Assembly (NCBI GenBank): GCA_963668605.1
Contig: OY764903.1
Coordinates: 6,138,001-6,202,000, forward strand
Origin: G963668605 sp963668605
GTDB taxonomy: Bacteria > Acidobacteriota > Terriglobia > Bryobacterales > Bryobacteraceae
Length of the DNA: 64,000 nucleotides
Direction: 5' to 3'
Position numbers and translations under genes: made by a program. Positions 8,443 through 15,661 of the stretch are shown piece by piece (the first letter of the stretch is position 1; every line of letters begins with the position of its first letter). A model generated the notes under the pieces. That model made no database searches. It worked only from the letters and a program-made list of their open reading frames with translations, and was not told where the DNA came from.

Positions 8443-10224
8443 ATGGAAGGCGAAATGCGATCCCGAAAATCTAAGACTACGATAACCAAGGCTCTTTCAG
8501 GCGGCCTTCCAAAATGCCCAACCGGCATCCAAGGACTGGATGAGATCACGCTAGGCGGTCTTCCGCGAGGACGACCGACTCTCGTCTGCGGCGGCGCCGG
8601 TTGTGGGAAGACGCTGCTCGGTATGGAGTTTCTTGTTCGCGGAGCAACGGAATTCGACGAGCCCGGTGTCTGTCTCTCTTTTGAGGAAACCGCCGACGAA
8701 CTCACCGCCAATGTGGCCTCGCTCGGTTTTGACCTGGCTACTCTGATCGCGCGTAAGAAACTGGCGATCGATCATATCTATCTTGAGCGGAGTCTGATCG
8801 AGGAGAGCGGCGAGTACGATCTGGAGGCTCTGTTCGTCCGGCTTGGACATGCCGTGGATTCGGTTGGAGCCAAGAGGGTGCTTCTCGACAGCGTCGAGGC
8901 CCTGTTCGCCGGGCTCGAAAATCAATCGGTATTGCGGGCTGAACTGCGGCGCATGTTCCGGTGGCTCAAGGAAAGAGATCTCACTACCATCGTCACAGGA
9001 GAGCGCGGGCAAGCGACCCTGACCCGCCACGGCCTGGAAGAGTACCTTTCGGACTGCGTCATCCTGCTCGATCACCAGGTCACCGAAACGGTTCTGACGC
9101 GGCGTCTGCGCGTCGTCAAGTACCGCGGTTCCACGCACGGCATGAACGAGTATCCCTTCCTGATTGAGAGCGATGGCATTTCCGTGCTGCCGGTGACCTC
9201 AATGGATCTGAAGTATGCGGCATGCAACGACCTCGTGTCGACGGGCGTCCTTGCTCTGGACACGATGTTCGGCGGCGACGGTTACTTTCGTGGCACCAGC
9301 ATTTTGGTGTCTGGAACGTCAGGCACCGGGAAAACGAGTCTGACTGCTCATTTCGCTGACGCCGCCTGCGCTCGCGGAGAGCGGTGTGTGTTCTTCTCTT
9401 TTGAAGAGTCCGCGGACCAGATCATGCGCAATATGCGCTCTATCGGAATCGATTTGAAGCGTTGGGTTGACAAGGGCCTGCTGCACTTTCATTCTGTTCG
9501 GCCAACGACGTTTGGCCTTGAAATGCATCTTGTAAAAATCCACAAGATCATTAAGGAGTTCGATCCTAGTATAGTTGTGGTGGACCCGGTTACCGGATTG
9601 CTGCATGCCGGTACCGCATTCGAGACCAGGAGCATACTGTTGCGCCTGATCGATTTCCTGAAAGAAAAGCAGATTACGGCCCTCCTAACAACTTTGACCA
9701 GCGGTTCGGCTGCCCAAGAACAAACGGAGATCGACATCTCTTCGCTCGTGGATGCGTGGCTGCTGCTGCGGGATATTGAGAGTGGGGGTGAGCGGAACCG
9801 CGGCATCTACATCCTCAAGGCCCGTGGCGTCGCCCATTCGAATCAGATTCGCGAATTCCTTTTGACCAATCACGGCGTCGAACTGCGTGAGGTCTATTTG
9901 GGCGAAGCGGGACTGCTCACCGGCTCCGCCCGCGTCACGCAAGAAGCGAAAGACGCTTCCGCGGCGCTATTGGGCCGGCAGGAAATCGAAAGGAAGCAAC
10001 TCCTGCTTCAGCGCAAGCGAAAGGTGCTGGACGCTCAGATCGCCGCTCTCCAACTTGACCTGGAGACCGAGGAGCAGGAATCACAGCAGCTTATTGCGCA
10101 AGAGAAGCTGAAAGTAGCGAAATGGGAGCAGGATCAGGGTGAGATGGCCGATAGCCGCTTCGTAAGACATCGTCCGCAGGAAGAAAATGGCAGGAGCGCT
10201 AAGGCCCGTGGAGGCCGAGAATAG
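8443..10224 (+). CDS. kaiC: KaiC-like double RecA-domain ATPase
   Basis: Two KaiC domains are clear. CI has Walker A GGAGCGKT (50-57), catalytic EE (81-82) and Walker B RVLLDS (145-150). CII has GTSGTGKT (291-298), EE (321-322) and IVVVDP (377-382). The segment DISSLVDAW places S433-S434 where cyanobacterial KaiC has the autophosphorylated Ser431-Thr432. After about residue 510 a Glu/Gln/Lys-rich extension of some 80 residues, including a predicted coiled coil (ERKQLLLQRKRK onward), replaces the short KaiC tail. An ATG at 8455 preceded by GGAAGG may be the true start, and numbering here uses 8443. Two kaiB genes and a PAS kinase follow without gaps. It is likely a timing or stress-signalling ATPase; a true circadian role is unproven. 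Confidence 0.92.
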   Translation: MEGEMRSRKSKTTITKALSGGLPKCPTGIQGLDEITLGGLPRGRPTLVCGGAGCGKTLLGMEFLVRGATEFDEPGVCLSFEETADELTANVASLGFDLATLIARKKLAIDHIYLERSLIEESGEYDLEALFVRLGHAVDSVGAKRVLLDSVEALFAGLENQSVLRAELRRMFRWLKERDLTTIVTGERGQATLTRHGLEEYLSDCVILLDHQVTETVLTRRLRVVKYRGSTHGMNEYPFLIESDGISVLPVTSMDLKYAACNDLVSTGVLALDTMFGGDGYFRGTSILVSGTSGTGKTSLTAHFADAACARGERCVFFSFEESADQIMRNMRSIGIDLKRWVDKGLLHFHSVRPTTFGLEMHLVKIHKIIKEFDPSIVVVDPVTGLLHAGTAFETRSILLRLIDFLKEKQITALLTTLTSGSAAQEQTEIDISSLVDAWLLLRDIESGGERNRGIYILKARGVAHSNQIREFLLTNHGVELREVYLGEAGLLTGSARVTQEAKDASAALLGRQEIERKQLLLQRKRKVLDAQIAALQLDLETEEQESQQLIAQEKLKVAKWEQDQGEMADSRFVRHRPQEENGRSAKARGGRE

Positions 10225-10225
10225 A

Positions 10226-10558
10226 ATGCAGACGACATCGAAACGCGCCGCCAACAAGGCCCTGATCGCAAAGTGGGAGTTGAAGCTGTACGTTGCGGGA
10301 CAGACCGCGAAATCGCTACAGGCTTTCGCCAACTTAAAACGGATCTGCGAGGAACATCTCTCAGGCGAATATCACATCGAAGTCGTCGACTTGCTGCAGA
10401 ACCCACAACTGGCAAAGGGAGACCAAATTTTCGCGCTTCCGACTCTTGTGCGGAGACTTCCGGAGCCGGTCCGGAAAATCATCGGCGACCTGTCGAATAC
10501 GGAGCGCGTGCTGGTCGGCCTCGACCTGCAGCCACGGCAGTTAGGGTCGGAATTATGA
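10226..10558 (+). CDS. kaiB: KaiB-like protein 1
   Basis: The 110-residue protein carries the complete KaiB signature: KLYVAGQT, NLKRICEEHL, VVDLLQNPQLA, ALPTLVRRLP with the cis-Pro of the thioredoxin-like fold, and IGDLSNTERVLVGLDL. KaiB docks on the KaiC CI ring after switching to the thioredoxin-like fold. The start at 10226 is one base after the kaiC stop, and GGAGG about 11 bases upstream serves as ribosome binding site. An upstream in-frame start at 10187 would lie inside kaiC and is less likely. Its stop overlaps the next kaiB by ATGA. Confidence 0.94.
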   Translation: MQTTSKRAANKALIAKWELKLYVAGQTAKSLQAFANLKRICEEHLSGEYHIEVVDLLQNPQLAKGDQIFALPTLVRRLPEPVRKIIGDLSNTERVLVGLDLQPRQLGSEL

Positions 10559-10935
10559 AACGGCCAAAGGTTCCTGACACCACCAAAGCATTCGAAGCCG
10601 CACTTGCCGCGGAACCGAAGGTGGCACACTACTGCCTGCGGCTTTTCATAACCGGAACCACCCCCAGGTGCGCTCGCGCCATCAAGAACATCCGAGCCAT
10701 TTGTGAGGACAATCTTCCTGGCCGATACGACCTCGAAGTGATCGACATTTATCAGCATCCGGAGCAGGCTAAGCCGGAGCAGATTGTCGTGACTCCGACG
10801 CTCGTCAAGAAATTACCGCTCCCGTTCCGAAAGATGATCGGGGACCTGTCCGACAACGAGCGGGTGCTGGTCGGGCTGGATATTGTCCGGCGTCCGGTTT
10901 CGTCCAAGCCGCCGGAGAACAAACATGGAACCTGA
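10555..10935 (+). CDS. kaiB: KaiB-like protein 2 (diverged tandem copy)
   Basis: This 126-residue second KaiB shares the fold motifs (RLFITGTTPR, VIDIYQHPEQA, VTPTLVKKLPLP, IGDLSDNERVLVGLDI). It differs from KaiB1 at many surface positions and has a 20-residue N-terminal extension plus a basic, Pro-rich tail. The central NPQLA of KaiB1 and cyanobacterial KaiB is HPEQA here. The start overlaps the kaiB1 stop (ATGA) and the end overlaps the downstream kinase gene by 11 bases, so the genes are translationally coupled. The divergence suggests a distinct partner or conformational bias rather than a recent duplication. Confidence 0.93.
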   Translation: MKRPKVPDTTKAFEAALAAEPKVAHYCLRLFITGTTPRCARAIKNIRAICEDNLPGRYDLEVIDIYQHPEQAKPEQIVVTPTLVKKLPLPFRKMIGDLSDNERVLVGLDIVRRPVSSKPPENKHGT

Positions 10936-12547
10936 AACACGGGAAGATTTGCTGGAACGAATTCGAGATCTCCAGGCACGCCTGGATGAAGCCGAAGAGA
11001 CTTTCCGTGCACTCAGAAATGGCGAGGTAGACGCAATCGTCGCCTCGGGTCCGGAGGGTGACCGGGTCTACACGCTCGAAGGCGCCGATGAAGCCTACCA
11101 GATCATTGTGGAGGAGATGGGGGAAGGCGCAATAACGCTTACGGCCGACGGGCTGATCCTCTTCTCCAACGAACAGTTTGCCGCCCTGCTCTGCCGGCCT
11201 CTCGAACGTGTGATTGGCGCACGCATGGAAGATTTCGTCGCCCCGGAAGATGCCGGCTTAGTCTCCGCGCTCCTCAACAGCACGGGTAGAAGGAAAGCCG
11301 AAGTGCGATTGAGAACGGACAGTGCAGCATTAATACCGGTCTACCTATCGATGCAGAATGTGGTTTTGAGCGGAGCAGTGTGTCGTTGCGTCATCGTCAC
11401 GGATTTGAGCGACCAGAAGCGCTATGCGGAGATAGCCGCTGTTCTGGAGGCGGTCCCGGTCGGCGTTTTCATTGCGAAGGATGCTGAGTGTCAAAGCATA
11501 TCGGGCAACCGAATGGCTTACGAACTATTGCGTATACCGCCTGCGAGTAATGGCTCAGAGTCTGCGCTTGAACTCGAGAAACCGAAGAGCTGGCGCGAAG
11601 TCAAGGACGGCAGAGACATCCCGACCGAGGAATTGCCGATGCAGACGGCCGTGCGCACTGGCCGGTGCGTGAATGACTACGAGTTTGACATGTTGTTCGA
11701 TGATGGCGCTTATCGATGCTGGCTCGGTAATGCCGTGCCTTTATTCGATGAAACCGGCCAGCCACGCGGTGCTGTGGGTGCATTCATCGACATTACCGAA
11801 CGCCGGCGGACTGCGGAAGCGCTCGAGGCGGCGAACGTCGAACTTCGGAACTTCGGTAATGCGCTCACGCAAAACCTTCGGGAGCCGCTGAGTATGGTGG
11901 TGAAATTCACCAAGCTACTGGCACAGGAGTACCGGGGAAGACTGGGCGAAGACGCAGAAACATACATCTCCGATTCCCTTGAGGGCGCTCTAAGAATCGA
12001 GGCCCTCCTGAAGGCACTGCTTGATTACTGGAACGTTACGGAGCGGAGCGGAGTGAACCTATCATTCGTCGACTGCAACCAAGTTCTGTCACGGACCCTG
12101 CTAAACCTTCAAGTAGCGATTCAGAAAAACAGCACAACTGTGACTTCTGGTACCTTGCCGACCGTGGTAGCCGAAGAGCTTATGCTGGAGTACGTTTTCC
12201 AGACGCTTATTGATAATGCGATCCAGTACAGAGGCGAGGCAGCGCCCAGTATCCACATCTCTGCCGAGAACACATGCGATCGGTGGCTGTTCTCCGTGCG
12301 GGACAATGGCATTGGCCTGGATCCGAAAAACGCTGAGCAGGTATTCGGCATGTTCAAGCGTCTGCACGGAAATGAAATTCCCGGCACAGGCATCGGACTC
12401 GCACTTTGCAAAAAGATCGTCGAACGTCACGGGGGACGCATTTGGGTGGAATCGACCGCGGGAAGCGGTGCGGCTTTCCGATTCACGATTCCCACTTCCC
12501 TGGACTCTGCGCTCCCGGGATTTTCGTCGCAATGGCCACACCATTAG
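10925..12547 (+). CDS. PAS-PAS sensor kinase-like protein lacking the phosphoacceptor His
   Basis: The 540-residue protein opens with a helical module (EETFRALRNGEVDAIV) and then two PAS domains (about 55-175 and 180-300). A HisKA-like helical pair (about 305-370) and an HATPase domain (about 420-530) follow. ATP-binding boxes are intact: N-box LIDNAIQY, G1 RDNGIGLDP and G2 GTGIGLALCKK. The H-box, normally SHDLxEPL in this family, reads TQNLREPL, so Q316 replaces the phosphoacceptor His. There is no membrane segment, so it is cytoplasmic. As last gene of the kai operon it is the expected output or input partner of KaiC/KaiB. The substitution means it cannot autophosphorylate in the usual way. 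Confidence 0.88.
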   Translation: MEPETREDLLERIRDLQARLDEAEETFRALRNGEVDAIVASGPEGDRVYTLEGADEAYQIIVEEMGEGAITLTADGLILFSNEQFAALLCRPLERVIGARMEDFVAPEDAGLVSALLNSTGRRKAEVRLRTDSAALIPVYLSMQNVVLSGAVCRCVIVTDLSDQKRYAEIAAVLEAVPVGVFIAKDAECQSISGNRMAYELLRIPPASNGSESALELEKPKSWREVKDGRDIPTEELPMQTAVRTGRCVNDYEFDMLFDDGAYRCWLGNAVPLFDETGQPRGAVGAFIDITERRRTAEALEAANVELRNFGNALTQNLREPLSMVVKFTKLLAQEYRGRLGEDAETYISDSLEGALRIEALLKALLDYWNVTERSGVNLSFVDCNQVLSRTLLNLQVAIQKNSTTVTSGTLPTVVAEELMLEYVFQTLIDNAIQYRGEAAPSIHISAENTCDRWLFSVRDNGIGLDPKNAEQVFGMFKRLHGNEIPGTGIGLALCKKIVERHGGRIWVESTAGSGAAFRFTIPTSLDSALPGFSSQWPHH

Positions 12548-12880
12548 TGAGTTGACCAGCTCAGGTTCGAAAAAGGCTCGTAGCGGGCCGAGATGCCCCC
12601 GGGACTTCTGCTCCTTGAGTGCAGACGGTGCTTCCCGCCGGCGAAGTCATGCGGCCATGGCTGCATGGATCACCGGGTATCCGTAAACCACGATGCTGTT
12701 AACGCCCAATTCGCAGAAACGAACCCACGCGAGCTCGAAGCCGGGATCTGGAAAGTTGAGCCGTCCGACGCCCGTCGATTGACGGTCTATCCGGAAGCTG
12801 AGATCGCAGAATCCAGCCGGAGCTTGCGCTTAACCTGTTGATTTCTTACACTTGAGTTACCAGCGCAGAGGTTTGTGCCG
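12548..12880. other. 333-base gap between kai operon and hrcA
   Basis: A frame of 82 codons on the plus strand (12593-12841) has no motif, no family resemblance and no convincing ribosome binding site, so I do not call it. I looked for a CIRCE operator upstream of hrcA and found none. The stretch is expected to hold the kai operon terminator and the hrcA promoter, but I see no clear hairpin with a T-run. Confidence 0.4.
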
Positions 12881-13927
12881 ATGGGCGTTGCCAGACAGTC
12901 ACAGTTGCCGTCAAGAACTGTAGAGATTCTGCACTCGATCGTGCAGACCTACATAGAAACGGGCGAACCTGTGGCTTCCCGCACCATCTCGCGGCGCTGG
13001 ACCCACGGCCGCCTGAGTTCGGCCACGATCCGCAATGTCATGGCCGACTTAAGCGAGGACGGCTATCTCGCGCAGCCGCATACGTCCGCTGGCCGCATTC
13101 CCACCGAAAAAGCGTTTCAGAGTTATGCGCGAACGCTGGCCACGCGCACGGTGGCTACCTCCGAAGTGACGCGCGCCATCTCCGAATTGTGCTCGGCGGA
13201 GACGGTCGAAGGGCGCGTGGAGAAGTCTTCCCATCTGCTCACCGCGCTGACGCACAACGTGGGCATCGCCGCCGCTATCCCGACGGCGGGCCAGACGCTC
13301 GACCAGGTGGAATTGATGCCGCTGGCCGACCACCGCGTGCTCATGATCGTGGTGACCCGTGACCGCATGGTGCGCAACCGTGTGGTCACGCTCGACGAAC
13401 CGTTGACGCAGGAGGACCTGACCTCCATCCGCAACTACATTAACCGCAATTTCAGCGGCTGGGTTCTGAGCGCCATCCACGCTGAATTGCTGCGCCGTCT
13501 GGCCGAGGAGCGCGCCGCGTACGACGAGACCTTGAAGAAGCTGATCCTGCTTTATGACAAGGGCTTGCTCGACTTGGGCGTGACGGCCGAGATCCACATG
13601 GAGGGCGCCTCCAACCTGGTGGGAGTCGAGTTTCACCTGACGCATGAAAAGATGCGCGCCCTGTTCCAGGCGCTCGAAGAGAAGAAGCGCATTCTCCAGT
13701 TGCTCGAACAGTTCCTGGAGCATCCTTCCGACGCGGTTGCCGTGCATGTGGGTCTCGGCGCCGCTCACCCAAGCATGGACGAACTCTCGCTGATCGGCCT
13801 GAACGTATCGCTGCCCGGCGGCATGACAGCCCGCATCGCCGTGCTGGGCCCGATGCGCATGAATTACGGCAAGGTCATCTCGGCCGTGCTGCAAGTGGGA
13901 CAAGCCTTCCGCAGTCTTCCCGACTAA
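12881..13927 (+). CDS. hrcA: Heat-inducible transcription repressor HrcA
   Basis: The 348-residue product has the HrcA N-terminal winged helix. Its motif run includes YIETGEPVASRTIS, LSSATIRNVMADLSEDGYL and PHTSAGRIPT, which are diagnostic of the family, followed by the GAF-like core and dimerisation region. HrcA represses chaperone operons through CIRCE sites and is tuned by GroEL. I chose the ATG at 12881, with AGAGG ten bases upstream, over an in-frame GTG at 12875. It begins the hrcA-grpE-dnaJ cluster. dnaK is not in the window and no CIRCE inverted repeat is visible nearby, so the operator must lie elsewhere or be diverged. Confidence 0.96.
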   Translation: MGVARQSQLPSRTVEILHSIVQTYIETGEPVASRTISRRWTHGRLSSATIRNVMADLSEDGYLAQPHTSAGRIPTEKAFQSYARTLATRTVATSEVTRAISELCSAETVEGRVEKSSHLLTALTHNVGIAAAIPTAGQTLDQVELMPLADHRVLMIVVTRDRMVRNRVVTLDEPLTQEDLTSIRNYINRNFSGWVLSAIHAELLRRLAEERAAYDETLKKLILLYDKGLLDLGVTAEIHMEGASNLVGVEFHLTHEKMRALFQALEEKKRILQLLEQFLEHPSDAVAVHVGLGAAHPSMDELSLIGLNVSLPGGMTARIAVLGPMRMNYGKVISAVLQVGQAFRSLPD

Positions 13928-13936
13928 CGCTGCCTG

Positions 13937-13942
13937 TATAAT
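13937..13942 (+). promoter_or_regulatory. Possible -10 box upstream of grpE
   Basis: A perfect TATAAT sits in the 66-base gap between hrcA and grpE, with a suitable distance to the grpE start at 13994. The hexamer 17 bases upstream (GTCTTC) is a poor -35, so this is a weak candidate for an internal promoter letting grpE-dnaJ be expressed apart from hrcA. Confidence 0.35.
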
Positions 13943-13993
13943 AGGAGTTAGAGCATCTCGGGTGGATTTACCCCGCCCTCGACTCAAGAAACA

Positions 13994-14536
13994 ATGATGG
14001 AAGAAGATAAGAGCGTGGAAGAGACTGTCGAAACGGTCGCGGAATCGAATGCGGAATCCTGTGCCGCCCCCGTGACTTCCGCCGGCGAGCGCGAGCAGTG
14101 GAAGGCCGAACTCGACGAGGCCAAATCGCAGTGGTTGCGCCTGCGCGCGGAGTTTGAGAATTTCCGCCGCCGCACACAACGCGAACAGATGGAGACGTTC
14201 GAGCGCGCCTCAATGGACATGATCGTCGGCTTGCTGCCCGTGGTCGACAATTTTGAAATGGCGTTGAAGAGCGAGACCGCGGATGCCGAGTTCGCCAAGG
14301 GCATCGCGCTGATCTACCAGCAACTGATGGACGCCCTGAAGAAGGCAGGCCTCGAACCCATTGATGCCGTGGGAAAGCCGTTCGATCCCAACGTGCACGA
14401 GGCTCTCGATATGGTACCGACCGATGAGGTCGAAGACCACGCCGTCTTCGATGAATTTCGCAAAGGTTACAATTTCAGAGGTAAGCTATTGCGCCCTGCG
14501 ATGGTGCGCGTGGCGGTGAGGCCCGCGGAGCGCTAA
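13994..14536 (+). CDS. grpE: Nucleotide exchange factor GrpE
   Basis: The 180-residue protein shows the GrpE layout. An acidic disordered N-terminus is followed by a long dimerising helix (LRLRAEFENFRRRTQRE) and the C-terminal beta domain with KPFDPNVHEALDMVPTDE and GYNFRGKLLRPAMVRVA. GrpE releases ADP from DnaK in the chaperone cycle. Two adjacent Met codons at 13994 and 13997 are possible starts. It lies between hrcA and dnaJ, and dnaJ begins immediately after its stop codon, which indicates co-translation. Confidence 0.97.
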   Translation: MMEEDKSVEETVETVAESNAESCAAPVTSAGEREQWKAELDEAKSQWLRLRAEFENFRRRTQREQMETFERASMDMIVGLLPVVDNFEMALKSETADAEFAKGIALIYQQLMDALKKAGLEPIDAVGKPFDPNVHEALDMVPTDEVEDHAVFDEFRKGYNFRGKLLRPAMVRVAVRPAER

Positions 14537-15661
14537 GTGAGCAAGCGAGATTACTACGAAGTTTTGGGTGTCGCCCGCGGCGCCGACGAGAATGCGCTGA
14601 AAAGCGCATATCGCAAGTTGGCGCTCCAGCATCACCCCGACCGAAATCCGGACGATGCCGAATCTGAAGAGAGGTTCAAAGAGGCCGCGGAGGCTTACAG
14701 CGTCTTGAGCGACCCGCAGAAACGCGCCGCCTATGACCACTACGGCCATCAGGGATTGCAGGGCGGAGCGGCTCAAGGCTTCGATCCAAACGCCTTCACC
14801 GATTTTAACGACATCTTCGGGGAGTTCTTCAACCTTGGAGATTTCTTCGGTGGTGGCGCCTCGCATTCCCAACAGCGCAACCGGCCCCAGCGCGGCGAGG
14901 ACGTGCGCTACGATCTCGAAATCGAATTTGAAGATTCGATGCGTGGCATGAGCGCGGACATACAGGCGCCGCGCATGGAAAATTGCTCGACCTGCCGGGG
15001 TACCGGTGCGGAAGAGCACGACGGACTGACCACCTGCCCGGTGTGCCGCGGCCGCGGCGAGGTGCTCTACCGGCAGAGCATCCTCTCTGTGCGCAGGACG
15101 TGCTCGCAGTGCAATGGGCGCGGCCAGTTGATTCGACGGCCCTGCAAAACGTGCAAGGGCGCCGGACAGGTCCGGCAGGATCGCAAGCTGAAGATCACTG
15201 TTCCGGCGGGCGTCGACAACGGCACGCGGTTGCGCCTCTCGCAGGAAGGACAAGCCGGCGCGAATGGCGGGCCTCCGGGCGATCTGTACGTGTTCCTGGC
15301 GGTCAAGGAGCATCCCATCTTCGAGCGTCACGAGAACGATCTGCACTGCACGGTGCCGGTCAACATCGCGCAGGCGGCGCTCGGCACGGAAGTAGACATC
15401 CTCACGTTCGATGGACTGGAAACCGTGAAGGTGCCGGAGGGAACGCAGCACGGCGCGCAATTGAAATTGCGCAACCTCGGCGTGCCGCATGTGAACGGCA
15501 ACGGCCGCGGCGATCTCTACGTGCACATTGAAGTGCGCGTGCCCACGAAACTGACCAAGGATCAGAAGAAGCTGATCGAGCAGTTACGCGAGACTCTGCC
15601 CGCCGAAAACGAACCGCGCGAAAAGGGTATCTTCGACAAGGTCAAAGACTACTTTATGTAA
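14537..15661 (+). CDS. dnaJ: Chaperone protein DnaJ
   Basis: This is a full-length type I DnaJ of 374 residues. It has a J domain with HPD (33-35), a Gly/Phe-rich linker and four CxxCxGxG zinc-finger repeats (CSTCRGTG, CPVCRGRG, CSQCNGRG, CKTCKGAG). The C-terminal substrate-binding domains come last. It delivers unfolded clients to DnaK and stimulates its ATPase. The start is a GTG directly abutting the grpE stop. The final 13 bases overlap the 3' end of the convergent YncE/phosphoesterase gene. Confidence 0.98.
   Translation: MSKRDYYEVLGVARGADENALKSAYRKLALQHHPDRNPDDAESEERFKEAAEAYSVLSDPQKRAAYDHYGHQGLQGGAAQGFDPNAFTDFNDIFGEFFNLGDFFGGGASHSQQRNRPQRGEDVRYDLEIEFEDSMRGMSADIQAPRMENCSTCRGTGAEEHDGLTTCPVCRGRGEVLYRQSILSVRRTCSQCNGRGQLIRRPCKTCKGAGQVRQDRKLKITVPAGVDNGTRLRLSQEGQAGANGGPPGDLYVFLAVKEHPIFERHENDLHCTVPVNIAQAALGTEVDILTFDGLETVKVPEGTQHGAQLKLRNLGVPHVNGNGRGDLYVHIEVRVPTKLTKDQKKLIEQLRETLPAENEPREKGIFDKVKDYFM

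Noticed and set aside
10273..10554. Upstream extension of the second KaiB in the same frame
   Set aside because: The extension overlaps kaiB1 in another frame and shows no KaiB similarity. The ATG at 10555 in an ATGA overlap gives a normal KaiB N-terminus.
12593..12841. Possible 82-codon gene upstream of hrcA
   Set aside because: No domain, no secretion signal, no convincing ribosome binding site, and composition unlike neighbouring genes.
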